Shown here in pieces: positions 52,251-63,588 of a stretch of DNA of 64,000 nt. The stretch spans positions 186,507,283 to 186,571,282 of the forward strand of contig JAQMRL010000001.1 of assembly GCA_035578175.1 (NCBI GenBank), given 5' to 3'. Within the stretch, counting starts at the first letter, position 1. Each line of letters opens with the position of its first letter. Position numbers and translations under genes: made by a program. Source of the stretch: Catonia carolina. Lineage: Eukaryota; Arthropoda; Insecta; Hemiptera; Achilidae. Under the pieces are notes generated by a model that ran no database searches, was not told where the DNA came from, and saw only the letters and a program-made list of their open reading frames with translations.

Positions 52251-53459
52251 TACACTACATGCTATTACTATTTTTTCTATTGATGCTATTGTTTTTTTTT
52301 TTGTTTATTTATTGCCATGCTGTAAAGTTGAATAAAGACTTTTATCATTCTGAGTACCGTCTTGTTATTTTATAATAACGAATCGTACTACTGCGAAAAT
52401 TTAGTTTCTTGTTCGACCCCTACAGAGCAAAGTATTCAGAAATGTTGCTCTTAAGTTATCGAAATTTAGAGAAATGATGATGAGTGAATGAATCAGTCAT
52501 TGAGGACTTTCGCGTTTGTTTATAGAGATTTATTTGATTTTTGTGCGTATAACGATTTACATAAAATTACTAAGATTTTCAATCCCAGTTTTTACCAAGC
52601 AAAACCTTTTATTAGAAACTATAATTTTTACTGCAATGGGGTATTGAAATTACTCAAATATTCTTACTGTACAAGAATGTTTACTTTTACTAAATACGAA
52701 CTAGTTATCAGTTGTCAGACGATAAATATTGTAGTTTCAGTAAAAATTATTGTTATTCACTCATTATTCCAGGAGCTACCTCTAAACACTAATGTTATAG
52801 AATGATGACTTATTATTGTTTTTACTTCGGTAGGTTTATAATTTATGTTACCCTAAATTTATAATTTTTAATTATATAAGTTTTTTTTAGTTTATTTATT
52901 TAAAGTCAGATTAAAAACATGGTTATTAGCGACCACGGTGAGTTATGTAACTATTATTTATTTCATACCGTTATTATTAGTTTTTGTCGTATCAACTAGT
53001 AACGCAATTAACGACTACTTTGGACTTAGGTAATTTCAACTTACCTTACTTAGTAATCTTTGGTTAGTTATATAAGCTAGAAGTGGTATAAAAAACTTAG
53101 CAATCGAACGCATCTAACTGACCTACTGTCTAATTACTTTTCATCTTTACTCAGCGTCTACAAAACTAATAAGTTTTGTCATTTAAAATGAAATGTATAA
53201 AATGAACTGCAGCTCGTGTCATTGATCTAAAATTATATTTCTTTGTGCCTTAATTAAATTATAAAGCATAATGAGTTAACCATTAGTAAAGTTAGTCTAC
53301 TTTGATGTTTTCACGTCAATTAAAATATGCTGTTCATTTTGTACAATAAACGTTGTACTCAACATGTATCTTCTATAAAAAAATAAAATAAAATAAATAA
53401 AATCAGTTTTTTTTCTTTACCCTTATTAAAAATTATGAGGAAAAAAGATTAGCTTTAAA
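52251..53459. other. AT-rich sequence; one repeat scrap
   Basis: TTTATTTATTTAAAGTCAGA and GGTTATTAGCGACCACGG at 52889-52940 match the repeat at 24124-24174. The 105-codon ORF at 52488-52805 is unrecognised. Confidence 0.45.
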
Positions 53460-53705
53460 AAACATCTAGGAAGGCTACCTGAAGGAAGACTGATCAAGAA
53501 ACTGCTTACTTACCAACAAAAAAATAAAGTTAAGAATAAATTGGCTTGAGGAAAAAGAGGGAGACCTTGACGAGCTAGAAATAACGAAAGAACAGATTTT
53601 AAACAGGGAGGGAAAAAGCTCTTAAAGAAATCTAAATGGAGATCTAAAATAATGAAAGAGTATTGGGCAAAAAGGAAAAGTTTCCAGAAACAGTCTTTCA
53701 ATCCT
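53460..53705 (+). pseudogene. LINE C-terminal relic
   Basis: Plus-strand frames give GRLPEGRLIKKLLTYQQKNK, WLEKEGDLDELEITKEQILN and KEYWAKRKSFQKQS. Together these resemble the region beyond the reverse transcriptase in APE-type LINEs (..RLPKxxL......W....DL....I....I.NR.....MKEYWAxRK). Stops and frame changes throughout. Confidence 0.4.
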
Positions 53706-54293
53706 TGACTAGATTTACTTCATTGAGGGCCTACAGTAATAAAATTAGTGTTTTATAACTCATTGATACTCAGGTCTAATGTTTTTAAGGAGTTTATTGT
53801 TAGGTAAATATTTATGGCAGTTCAGTTTTAATGATAAATTTGTACATTTCACCATTCACTACAAGAGTGACAAATTTGTTTCATGTGCAAAAATAAAGAA
53901 CGAACTACTGCATCAATGTTCGATGGAATGATGACTTTATACGTCATAGGTGCGGTAACACTAGATATCTTTAGCTTAAGTAGGACAGCGTTTAAGAAAT
54001 GAGTCCTTGCCACTCCGGCAAATAGTTCTTAGAGATATACGTAACGATTTATGATCATTTGTCACTTGTAAACAAAACTGTCATTTAATTTGATATGTGT
54101 CTCTGCTATAATAATTTTATGTAGATTATAATAATTAATTATTATACATATTTTTTATTTGTTTCATTTTATAGTATTAAGTTAGATTCAATTGGCTGAA
54201 GAATGTTCATTATTTTTACGTTACATTTTCATTTTATAATCAATAAATAATCATTTATTTTCATTGTAAAATGAAAAATATTATAATATGTTA
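53706..54293. other. AT-rich sequence without a recognised feature
   Basis: Nothing recognised. Confidence 0.5.
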
Positions 54294-54301
54294 TTATAAC
54301 T

Positions 54302-54910
54302 CAGTGGGCTTCAACTTTATCTTAATAAAGGGCCAAATGTTTATAACTAAAGAGCTTGACTCTCGCATTGATCTAATTACACAGGCCTATATATAAATTT
54401 TTGTCTTTCATTTTGGAAGAAAATAAACATGAATTTTTAAAATAAGTTTGATTTAGTTTTAAAATAACAGTAAAAATAAATATTTAATGAATAATGTTTG
54501 ACACTTGAAAAAAGTAAAAAATGTATTTTTAAAGCTTAAAAATTACTGAGACATGTAACAAAACACAAAACTAAATTAAAAATATCAAAATGGTGATTTT
54601 ATTTTAGCTCAATGAGGAATCTGCCATTCTTTCTCTTTCACTAATCTGTTAACATTGGCTTTTATGTAGGATGAGACAATTCGAAGAGAGCTCTCTAAAT
54701 GAGTTTCAGAAACACGATTCCTCAATTTTGACTTTACGTTCTTCTTTTTGGAAAACAGCTTCTCACAGATGTACGTGCTGCCAAAAACTCTTTGTTCTTT
54801 GTATCATCGGTTCATCAAAACAACGCTGTTGAGGTTATCGAAATGTCATTGAAAATGAAAAACATGATTGAAACTAAATAGTTTGGCGGGCCACGAGTTG
54901 AAGAACACTG
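54302..54910 (-). mobile_element. hAT element, short internally deleted copy
   Basis: Left end CAGTGGGCTTCAACTTTATC and right end GGGCCACGAGTTGAAGAACA CTG are imperfect hAT termini. They are flanked by TTATAACT (54294-54301) and TTGTAACT (54911-54918), an 8-bp duplication with one mismatch. At 609 bp it keeps only a minus-strand scrap of transposase C-terminus near 54600-54790: LRNRVSETHLESSLRIVSS, then KANVNRLVKEKEWQIPH, as in hAT dimerisation domains. It belongs to a different subfamily from the hAT at 30.7 kb. Confidence 0.75.
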
Positions 54911-54918
54911 TTGTAACT

Positions 54919-56029
54919 ACTTTGTACTCGTATAACTTATTGTACTGTGTATTATGTACATTGTTTGCTATTAATTGGAATTAGATACGATTGTAAACAA
55001 TTTAGATAAATAAATGTCGTCCTTCTTACTGTCCTAATGATTTTATGTTTCTGAGTGCCTACATCATAGTTGTTTTGTATAAGGACAAGATGGAACAAAA
55101 GTATTAGTCGGAAAAATATTAATTATTTTGCAATGAAAATGAAAAGTTTTATGTAATCTGATTATTAAATTTTAGTGATAAAGATTGGTTATAAAGTTAT
55201 AGAGTATTTGTAATAAAAAGTAACTTCAACACTTAGCATTAAGTGTTCAATTTGCTGAAAGACATTAATCATTGGTGATGTACTGCTTGCAGCATATCCT
55301 TTGTATTCTTGATCTAATCAGTAACGCGCTTATCTAATAACACACATCAAATTGATTTCTGTTTGATCTGAACATTAGCATCCTCATTTCAATTAAAGTA
55401 AACGAATAATTTATAATTATCTTTCGTTTGTTATTACGATGTACAATAAATAACGAAAAGCAAATACTGTATTAACATTCTCCGTTAAAATTCTATTTTT
55501 TTATTAACTTATTTAATCGGCCAATCAACGAAGAACAGTCTCCATCCAATGTGAATCAATTGCTTTTGTAATAACTGAAAATTTTTACTTTGTAATTTAA
55601 ATCTAATAAAATATGTATTGATAAAGTTTTCTGTATTTAAAAGAATATTGATTGGACTAAATGTTACAAGTCTCATGATAAAATTATGTAACATTAGATA
55701 GACAATTATTTTCAACTATGTATGGGCCTATTTAAAGCTAAATATAAGATCTTAGGTAGGCTACAGTGTTGGAAATTTCTCTATATTCAAAATACGAAGC
55801 AGTTTCTATAAAAGCATTTTCACCAGATGACAACATTTAGTGATTTTGGGAAACCTTTAATATTTGATCGACCTGAAAAGAGCCGTTCATGTGTATTTCT
55901 GTGTTTCTACCAGGGTAAGTAAAGTAGCTTCATGGCGATGAAAATGATCGGTTGAAACATTTATGAGTTTTTCCTAAGAAGGACCATTATATTATTATTC
56001 TCGAAAGATACCGGTGTAAGCAGTGCGTG
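54919..56029. other. AT-rich sequence without a recognised feature
   Basis: A small perfect palindrome AACACTTAGCATTAAGTGTT lies near 55228. Nothing else recognised. Confidence 0.5.
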
Positions 56030-56580
56030 GCTATATCATAGCATAGCGGCGTGGTGTAGGTTGTTGATTTTGGAAAAAAACCCAGTAAAAGTGTGTGTAA
56101 ATGTATTAAAGCGGGAAGAGTCAGTTGTTGGGCATTTGCGTCGATAACTGTAGTGACGATGGAGGACACGGCGACTCGTCGTCCAGCGGAGATGCCATCT
56201 TCTTTCCCACAGTAGTGGATCGATGGTTGCTTTGTCGGGAACTGGTAGGTGCAACGCATGATTGAGAGGCCTTTGTGGGTGCCCTTGCAACTGCGGGCGA
56301 TGACGGTCCCGTCGATGGCTACAGGTTTTTATGGTGTCGGATCAGCGGATCTCTTGCGAAGTCGTCGATGTGTCTTTGTCGGAGTCCAGTAGCCGTGCAC
56401 CGATGGTTGATCTTGTTTGAAGTAGTAGAGTGCAATTACATCCAGGCCTAATGCATCTCCTTATATAATATTATTAATCAGAGAGGAGGAGGAGTGGTGA
56501 CAGTTTCTCGCTATCCGCATTATCAGCTATTGTCTCTCGGCTTTTCAGAAGCACACATTATGTAATTAGATGGGGCAGTA
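56030..56580 (-). mobile_element. GC-rich TATA island, LTR-like repeat, copy 2
   Basis: On the minus strand this aligns with the island at 24925-25470: TATATAAGGAGATGCATT in place of the TATAAAAAGAGCGCTGCA box, then CAAACAAGATCAACCATCGG, GCACGGCTACTGGACTCCGA, CATCGACGACTTCGCAAGAG, GACGGGACCGTCATCGCC and AACCATCGATCCACTACTG. Divergence grows after that, and no histone-like hairpin is visible at its far end. It supports the idea of a dispersed element rather than a unique gene. Confidence 0.5.
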
Positions 56581-56819
56581 TATTTTCTAAGACGTGTTAA
56601 TATTTTTCTAATTTATGCTCCGCTAAATTTAAAAAAATCTTTACGACTAGTTGTGCAAGAAATTTCGTATAATGAATATCTAATTGCTATACATTAACAC
56701 ACTCCACTGAGGGTACCTGTTCCTAACCCAAATGAAAAAAAAATTGAAAAAATTGGGTGGTTGGCTAAAATATCGTTCCCAATAATAAATAAAATTTAAC
56801 TAAAGAGTTACATTTTTTT
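56581..56819. other. AT-rich spacer
   Basis: Nothing recognised. Confidence 0.5.
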
Positions 56820-56985
56820 TGTTACCGTTTTCTACAGAATTGCCAGGACGATAGACATTTTCTTTATGTTTTTGTTTGTTTCCCAATCTTTTTGATAATC
56901 TTTCAGACCATAAGGGAAAATCGAACTCGAAACCTCCCACTTTGTAGCACAGCACACTAATCACTGGATCACGGAAACAGTTTTC
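56820..56985 (-). mobile_element. tRNA-derived SINE
   Basis: On the minus strand CCAGTGATTAGTGTGCTGTG resembles an A box (near 56950-56975) and GTTTCGAGTTCGATTTTCCC a B box (near 56915-56935), at tRNA-like spacing. A short A-rich tail-like region with AAACAAAAACATAAAG follows. This would be transcribed by RNA polymerase III and mobilised by a LINE. No target duplication resolved. Confidence 0.5.
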
Positions 56986-56996
56986 CGTTAGTTTAT

Positions 56997-57974
56997 TTGT
57001 TAGTTTATTTGACATCCGGAGGTTTCCTGGATGTCGCTCAAGCTTTTGACAGAGTTTGGCATACAGGTCTCTTACACAAACTGAAAGAAATACTACCATT
57101 TACCTACTATCTTATCATAAATTCCTTCTTATCTGACAGATTCTTTAGAATTCGTTTAGGATCGTCTTACTCAAATTTCTTTCTTGTCTTAGCCGGCGTG
57201 CCTCAGGGCTCAATTTTAGCACCACTTCTCTATTCTGTATACACTTCAGATCTACCGATCCTACCCCAGACCCTCACTGATACCTACGCTGACGACACAG
57301 CGATATTAGCCCGAGACCAAAACTCTATACACGCTTCACTAACACTCCAACATCATCTCAATCTTATACACGAATGGTGTAAAACATGGAAAATAAAACT
57401 TAATACGACAAAATCCCTTCACGTAACTTTCACACTCCGTCATGGTGATTGCCCACCAGTATACATAGACAATGAACCTCTCACAAAGACAGATACGGTC
57501 AAGTATCTCGGTCTGACTTTCGATAAACGACTAACTTGGGGCACACATATCAAACGGAAACGTTTATTACTACATTCCCGACTTAAACTTCTATATTCCC
57601 TACTTCACAAACGATCAAAATTACCAATGGCACAAAAATTACGCATATATTGTTCTCTTTTGAAACCTATTTGGACCTACGGATCCCAAATTTACGGTTC
57701 AACCAAACCCTCTAACTTGCAACGAATTCAAGCATTCCAGTCAAAAACATTACGCCTTATAGCAAATGCACCTCTTTACGTTAGCAACAAAACCTTACAT
57801 ACAGATTTGAAAACACCACTTGTACAAAATTCCATTGAATACCTATACAAACGCTTTCACGACAAGTCACACGAACACGAGAACCCCCTGGTGCGTTCAC
57901 TTTCCTCCGTCCATTTACCTGATAATCCCCCTAGACGCCTTAAAAGACGCTGGAGTAGAGACCTGCTAATTTGA
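56997..57974 (+). pseudogene. Jockey-clade reverse transcriptase, C-terminal half
   Basis: An open frame of 325 codons without internal stops. It starts inside the palm: FLDVAQAFDRVWHTGLLHKL (motif A), LAGVPQGSILAPLLYSVYTS (motif B), DTYADDTAILARDQNS (catalytic YADD, near 57285-57300), TDTVKYLGLTFDKRLTWGTH, then the Jockey C-terminal blocks LKPIWTYGSQIYGSTKPSNL, QAFQSKTLRLIANAPLYVSN and RRLKRRWSRDLLI. The first ATG-like start lies in flanking DNA and has no meaning: the endonuclease, fingers and 5' end are missing. The frame is well preserved, but the protein would be inactive. Confidence 0.88.
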
Positions 57975-58131
57975 TATACAAATTTCATTCTTGGGGAGGC
58001 ACCAATGGGGGCCCTACCCCTCTCATGCCTATCATGTCATTTACATTATTATCATAATCATCACATTTGCTTGTTGTAACGTTTTACAGTTGTATATAAA
58101 GAATTAAAGAGAAAAAAAAAAAAAAAAAAAA
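57002..58131 (+). mobile_element. 5'-truncated Jockey-clade LINE with poly(A) and target duplication
   Basis: Ends in about 20 A residues (58112-58131). AGTTTATTTG directly precedes the element (57002-57011) and follows the tail (58132-58141). A neighbouring AGTTTATTTGTT (56990-57001) makes the exact left border uncertain by 10 bases. Truncated within the reverse transcriptase, as usual for LINE insertions. Open coding sequence and intact tail suggest a fairly recent event. Confidence 0.88.
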
Positions 58132-58214
58132 AGTTTATTTGTTTATTGTTTATAAATGCTTCGACTGTTTAGTCTTCAATAAAGAAGGCGTGTATCTTTC
58201 TTAAGATTGTAATA

Positions 58215-58305
58215 TTCGTGGCAAGTTTTTATATCCTAGCTAGGAATTGAACCTAGAACAATTTTATTTCCAGTTTAAAAACGTACTACTGCGTCAAGAA
58301 GGTAC
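58215..58305 (-). mobile_element. tRNA-derived SINE remnant
   Basis: On the minus strand TGACGCAGTAGTACG (A-box-like, near 58285-58300) is followed at about 35 bases by CTAGG-TTCAATT-CCTAG, a perfect 5-bp T-arm with a canonical loop and B box (near 58232-58252). The D-to-T region is tRNA-like. No acceptor stem or tail seen, so a SINE relic rather than a gene. Confidence 0.5.
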
Positions 58306-59880
58306 GAATAGTATTTGGAATTATTTCACAAAACTTCACGTTCACTGTGATAGTTTTATTTTTTAAATATATCGGTGAACGCAGAAAACATCTCGTATCA
58401 AACAATATAAAATATTAACAAAAAAAAATATGGAAAAAATGTACATCTTTTATTAGTAACTTTCAGAATATGTAAAAAATTAGATTTATATAGCATTTGC
58501 TTTTGTGTCACCAATTGGATTTCATAATAGCGTAGGAATGAATATTTAATGTAACTCACGTGACTGAAATGCCTAAGGTTTACTTGATCTACGAAACTTA
58601 TAAAAAATGTAAGAATCTAAAGAAAAGTAGTGAGTTGTTCTTTATACACATGGAAATAAAGTTGAGATGGAATAAAGCAGCGTTTCTTTCTACAGGAATA
58701 ATATTTGTAAAACCGCAAGAAATGTTTTATAAAACAGAATTGTTTGAAGGATATAATGATTACCAACAGAGTGTTTGTTACACTCTCGTTCCTTCTGTTG
58801 CTTTTGATTTTGTTTTATATTTCCACATTTTCCATTTTACCTTATTTACTACACTTCAGTTTCTTTATTGCAGAAAATAGACGTGTTTTTTCAATAAAAA
58901 AGTATTTCTTCCATTAACTTAATGCTCTTCATGTGAGAAAAATATTTTCTTTTTTTCTAAATCTTATCATTTTTCATTGTGAATAGAAGGATATTCTTGT
59001 GTGTAATGGAGATCAATTTTCGAGGTCTCATACAATGTATACAGAATCTAAATCCTATTATAGTAGAAATTATTGTTACACATGAACAATGGGACTAAAA
59101 ACTTTACAAAACGCTTTATAAAACTTTTGTAGCATTTAAAGTACACAACATAATATTAATATAAATGTTTGTTTGATTGTTATAGTTAGAAATAATTACT
59201 TTAATTTGGCAGAGACCACAGAATAGAAATAATATAAAAATACAGAATTAATTACTTTATGAATGATAATATATTATGAAACACGGAATAGTTCTATGAA
59301 ATATTTTAAATCTAATATTCAGAAATAATAAAGGATACTAAACGAACTTTGTTCTACATAAATTAAAATCGTTTATCATTAATATTTTAAAAAAAGAAAT
59401 GGAAACTGAGACACATTTATAATTTTAACATTTCATTAAAATCATATAAAATAAATTTTAGAATAAACTTTTGGCTTTTTTATTTGAAAAAATCATGCAG
59501 AACATGAAAGATTGTGATACTACCCTCATAATAATAGGCTAATTAAGTAAACCATTAAAAAAAACAGAATGCACACAACTATCATCATCATGATAAGGAT
59601 TTTGGCATTCCTAGATCCTTTAATACAAATTTAATTTTAAAATTTAAATTGCCATGATACATGAGATTTCTTTCTAGTGGAAACTGTAACGAGAAAAGTG
59701 TAAAAATAATTTTTTTATGTCGTCGGTTTGAGATATTTGTTACAAGTTTTATTGGTCGTAGCGCTTCAAAACATTTTTAAATCTTCTTTTTTCAACTACT
59801 AAATGTAGTTAGAAGTACAACAAACAAACATCTGATTGAAAACAATTTTTTTGTCATTTGAGGCGTTCTCGTTTAGTCCC
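58306..59880. other. AT-rich sequence, one unrecognised ORF
   Basis: An open frame at 58560-58880 (first ATG 58569) would encode ~103 residues ending in aromatic-rich, membrane-like sequence. I do not recognise it, and low-complexity AT bias makes chance likely. Confidence 0.45.
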
Positions 59881-60720
59881 AAGCAGGCCACAACTGCATA
59901 CCAACCAAAAACCGCCTGGCCACTTGATCAGACATCTCCAAAAATCTTCCACCTCCCACGGAATTGTTAATGTACGTAATACTACGAAGGAAATGTCACG
60001 TTAAAATTTACACACTGTCAGCGGGGCGTGGAAGGGATCGTAGTCTAAATCCCCCTCGCTGTCACTGACCAACACTCACTCTCTCACTTTCATTCATCTC
60101 TTTCATCCCCTGCTCAGGAATAAGTGTGTTTATTTCATGAGATTGGGACAGGATTCATGTATGGTGCGATAGGCGACCCCGTTAGTCTCCAGATGTCTCC
60201 TCCCTCCGCAGTCACACTCTCTGCAAACTAAGCGATTAACTTCCAGCTCTTCTCATCTTGCAGCATTGCTGCCCCTACTCTCTCTAGACACTGCATTGCA
60301 AATCCTATCGTCACAGATGTCTCCATTCCTTTGACCCAAAAATAGGGACTCTTTCAAAGATATGCGCATTAAAGTCCTCTTTTTCACTGTCGCATAGTCA
60401 ACGTACTTCACCAAGTTTAAACCTCATCAAATGTGCCCCAAAGCAACCAAGCTGTGTTATCAACTACGTTCATTTATGGTTGGTGTCACCAAATCTCCTC
60501 CTTATACAAACCTTGACATTCAAAATAATCTCCTTGTCCACTATCCGACCCTAGCTTTGCTCCATCTTCTCTTTTACCTGCCAAGTAATCGCTTCCAACA
60601 TTCTTCTTAATTAAAGCTAGCTCGCTGCTCTTCCCTTCCGCACGCCATCAGATCCCGTGGAGGCATCCGCGAAATCACCAAGCTGATTCTGTAAATGCAG
60701 TTATATAGGCACTATATATT
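59881..60720. other. GC-richer, pyrimidine-biased block of unknown origin
   Basis: About 840 bases clearly richer in G+C than the neighbours, with a C/T-rich plus strand (CACTCACTCTCTCACTTTCA, CATCTCTTTCATCCCCTGCT). No long ORF in either strand. A minus-strand frame near 59880-59960 reads SGQAVFGWYAVVACLGLNEN, which I cannot place. Possibly a transposon relic or an ancient untranslated exon. Confidence 0.4.
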
Positions 60721-61164
60721 TTCAGTGCAGTTTCCGCTGCGTCCTTAAAAGCCTACCTCTGTAACTTTTAAATTTTAGGGCTCTACTCCAAACAGTACTC
60801 CATTCAATACCATTGTTGTTGCCACAAAACATTTATTGAACTATTTATTATATTATTTCTCATGATAAGTTCTATATTAAAATTGGCATAACTTCTTAGT
60901 TCAAAATAATTTTAACCTTAACTTAATCTTGGAAAACAGTAATTACCCATTCTATTTCCTAATAGCACCATTAGTTTTTACCAGTCTTAGCTTTCCAGTC
61001 CAACTCACTACACCATCCTTCAATAGGCTATCATCATCACCAAAAATAATATTAATATTCACAATAACACTGTACTACTTCACCATCGATAATTTCATAT
61101 TTATTTTTTCTGGCCAACCCCACGTAGAACTCGCATTTTGTTCATATAAATTTCTAATGTACTT
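60721..61164. other. AT-rich sequence without a recognised feature
   Basis: Nothing recognised. Confidence 0.5.
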
Positions 61165-61565
61165 AATTTAAAAAAAAAATCTGTTGTGAAACACTCACAC
61201 GACTTTCTGCCACCAATGTAAATAATGAAGCGTATAACCCGTGTTTAATCATGAGCACACAATGAAAAATGAAACATCTAAGCTAATATTAATCACGAGT
61301 GAATGACGCAAAATGAATATCAACCTCTGTAGAACATAACAATACGGAAAATCACAATCTGACGCTAAACTACGCTCTGTAGAAAAACATTTTTGAAATA
61401 AACTTATAGGTGTTTTAATTTCCTATAACGTTTAGAATCACAATTTTGTCATAAAATGCATACCTAAGGCCGCAATCTTAAAAATTCCAATTTTTTACCG
61501 ATTTTGATGGGGAAAAACAGAATATCATTAAATGTCACTTTAATCTAAGTATTGTACAAAGGTTA
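61165..61565 (-). repeat. Mutator-associated repeat W, solitary copy
   Basis: Complement of W: CTGTTGTGAAACACTCACAC, GACTTTCTGCCACCAATG, GACGCTAAACTACGCTCTGT AGA, TTTTAATTTCCTATAACG and CATACCTAAGGCCGCAATCT. No X, Y or transposase sequence next to it. Confidence 0.7.
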
Positions 61566-63217
61566 GGTACGGTTTGTTGGTTACGAATACACTATCGTTT
61601 ACGATTATTGGAATTGGTCTACCTGCAGTTATAGTGACGAACAGACGTAATTTTCTTTGATGCGCTAAGCAGTTACGATCAATATCGTACAGTGAAAATA
61701 TTCAAATATTTTTGAATAATTTCCGTTAGCACATGTGTGTAATTTCTTTGAAATTCTATAAATGATATATGCCTTTGCATTTTATTTTTCCCCATATAAA
61801 AATATTAACATTCATTCTTTTGTACTACACAGTATTAGGCTTTTTACTTTTTTTCCATGAAGAACCAAAAATCAGTCTCTCAAGAAAAATGTTCTACAGC
61901 AACTTTCATTGTTCCTTAACTAGGTTCTTTCTTGATTTTTGATATTTAAAAATTTCCCAGTGACTCTTCGTCTTACTTAAATCACACTGTAATTTTAAGT
62001 TCTTTTATATTCAATTTATTTTTGTTTTTTATTTAAAATGTTATTGAATTTCCTTTCGAGGTATTCAATGAGTACCATGATAACATGAAACCTCTGATAT
62101 TCTTGTTACTCGTATATACAAGAATTATGAACAACACGCTATGAGGGAAGAAATAGTTACGTGTAACACATGCTTTACTTCTTTAAACTTAACTAGAAAT
62201 ACAAAGTTCAACTAGTACTGGATAAAACAATTTACCTGAGTAAGTAACTGTGTAATTTAAAATATTTATTTCATTTCTGACTTATTTAACCTCAAAAAAA
62301 TTAAATTTTGAAACTTGTATTTTTATTTTAAAATGATTAAATTAAATTTTATTTATTCCACAACTACAGCAATTCATTTAATTGGATTACTCGAACTGTA
62401 TACTGCAATGTTAAAAAAAAAACAGTTAGAAGGATAGAAATTAAAAACGGGTAAAATGTAATACTCTATTTAAGTTTATACTTAATTGTATTAATGCATA
62501 AACTTCCTAATGCCTTTTTTAACCATTGTGTTCTATATTAAGTCTTTAAGAGCTACATTTTGGATTAGCAAAAAGAAGTATTTGTACGGTCGGGTTTTTA
62601 TTTTTATTATCATCAGATTCTTTTTTTTCTGAAACAATGAAAAGAAAAACCCTACCTTTATTGTTAATTCAAAATCGTGTTAGTATACCTTACATTCTTA
62701 GAGCAAGTCCTATTTGAGTCGCAACGTGTTATCAGTATTTGGCAAATAAAATCTTAGTTTAATTTGATTTTCAGTAAGTAATAATTGAGAGAAAGATTTA
62801 TTTTTCAGACGATTGAATAGTAATTCCATTCGCTAACTTTCATTTTGTAGTGTTTAACATATTTGTAGACTAATAATAGAAGATCTGAGGGGATGAAGGT
62901 GCTATTCGACATTTAAACAAAATTTTTTGTCTGTGACTGGCGAAGGTATTAAGTAAATTCTTAATTACGCAGATGGTATTGAATATGCTCTACACCAGGT
63001 GTCCCACGGAATTTGAACCATAGAGAAATAGCATTGATTTTCATTAGTTTGTTAATGTTTTCTTCCCACAAATAAACGACTTGTTATAATTAGGAATCAT
63101 AAGACAATTTTTAGACCTTTAAAAAATATCAATTTTGATACATTTTAGCTTAAAATACATAAATTTGTAAAACGTTTTCTATTTAAGTATTGTGAATTTT
63201 ATACTTTTGTTGGCTTG
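61566..63217. other. AT-rich sequence without a recognised feature
   Basis: No gene, RNA or known repeat seen. Confidence 0.5.
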
Positions 63218-63290
63218 CTTGTGTGGAGTCGAGGTTAGCGTCATAATAAAAGTGTGTAAATTGGTGGGTCGAATCCATCTGCGGTAAAAA
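63218..63290 (+). mobile_element. tRNA-derived SINE-like sequence
   Basis: GTCGAGGTTAGCGTC (A-box-like, near 63228-63242) is followed by GGTGG-GTCGAAT-CCATC (near 63263-63279), a T-arm with a one-base departure from the canonical loop, and then an A tract (63285-63294). This is the usual head-plus-A-tail look of a short SINE. It abuts the long inverted repeat. Confidence 0.45.
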
Positions 63291-63296
63291 AAAATT

Positions 63297-63588
63297 ATTG
63301 TCAAAAAATATTGGAAATGTTTAATTAAAAAGCTTTTTTAAATTTTGACAATTGTTTTCTCTAAAATTTTTGCAACAATCAGCTTCTCCGAAAATTAATA
63401 TTTACTAAAAATTTATGTATAGGCCCACTGTATATTAAAATTTAAAAAAATATTTAATTGATTACAAAATACAATAAATTTATATATAATATATATATAT
63501 ATATATGTGCAAAAATTTTAGAGAAAACAATTGTCAAAATTTAAAAAAAAGCTTTTTAATTAAACATTCCAATATCTATTTTGACAAT
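63297..63588. repeat. long imperfect inverted repeat with (TA)n spacer
   Basis: Arm 1 (63297-63374) and arm 2 (63508-63588) are about 80 bases each and near-perfect reverse complements, differing by a few single-base indels and substitutions. Shared landmarks are ATTGTCAAAA, TTTAATTAAAAAGCTTTTT, GACAATTGTTTTCTC and TAAAATTTTTGCA. The ~130-bp spacer includes a (TA)n run at about 63481-63506. It could be a foldback-type element or MITE, and RNA across it would form a long hairpin. No ORF. Confidence 0.85.

Noticed and set aside
58215..58305. Possible tRNA gene
   Set aside because: T-arm and A box are good, but no acceptor or anticodon stem pairs; a SINE is more likely.
58560..58880. 106-codon plus-strand ORF
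   Set aside because: Phenylalanine/leucine-rich tail from T-rich DNA, no recognised family, first codon is not ATG.
63218..63290. Possible tRNA gene
   Set aside because: Box B is imperfect, no acceptor stem, and an A tract follows, as in SINEs.
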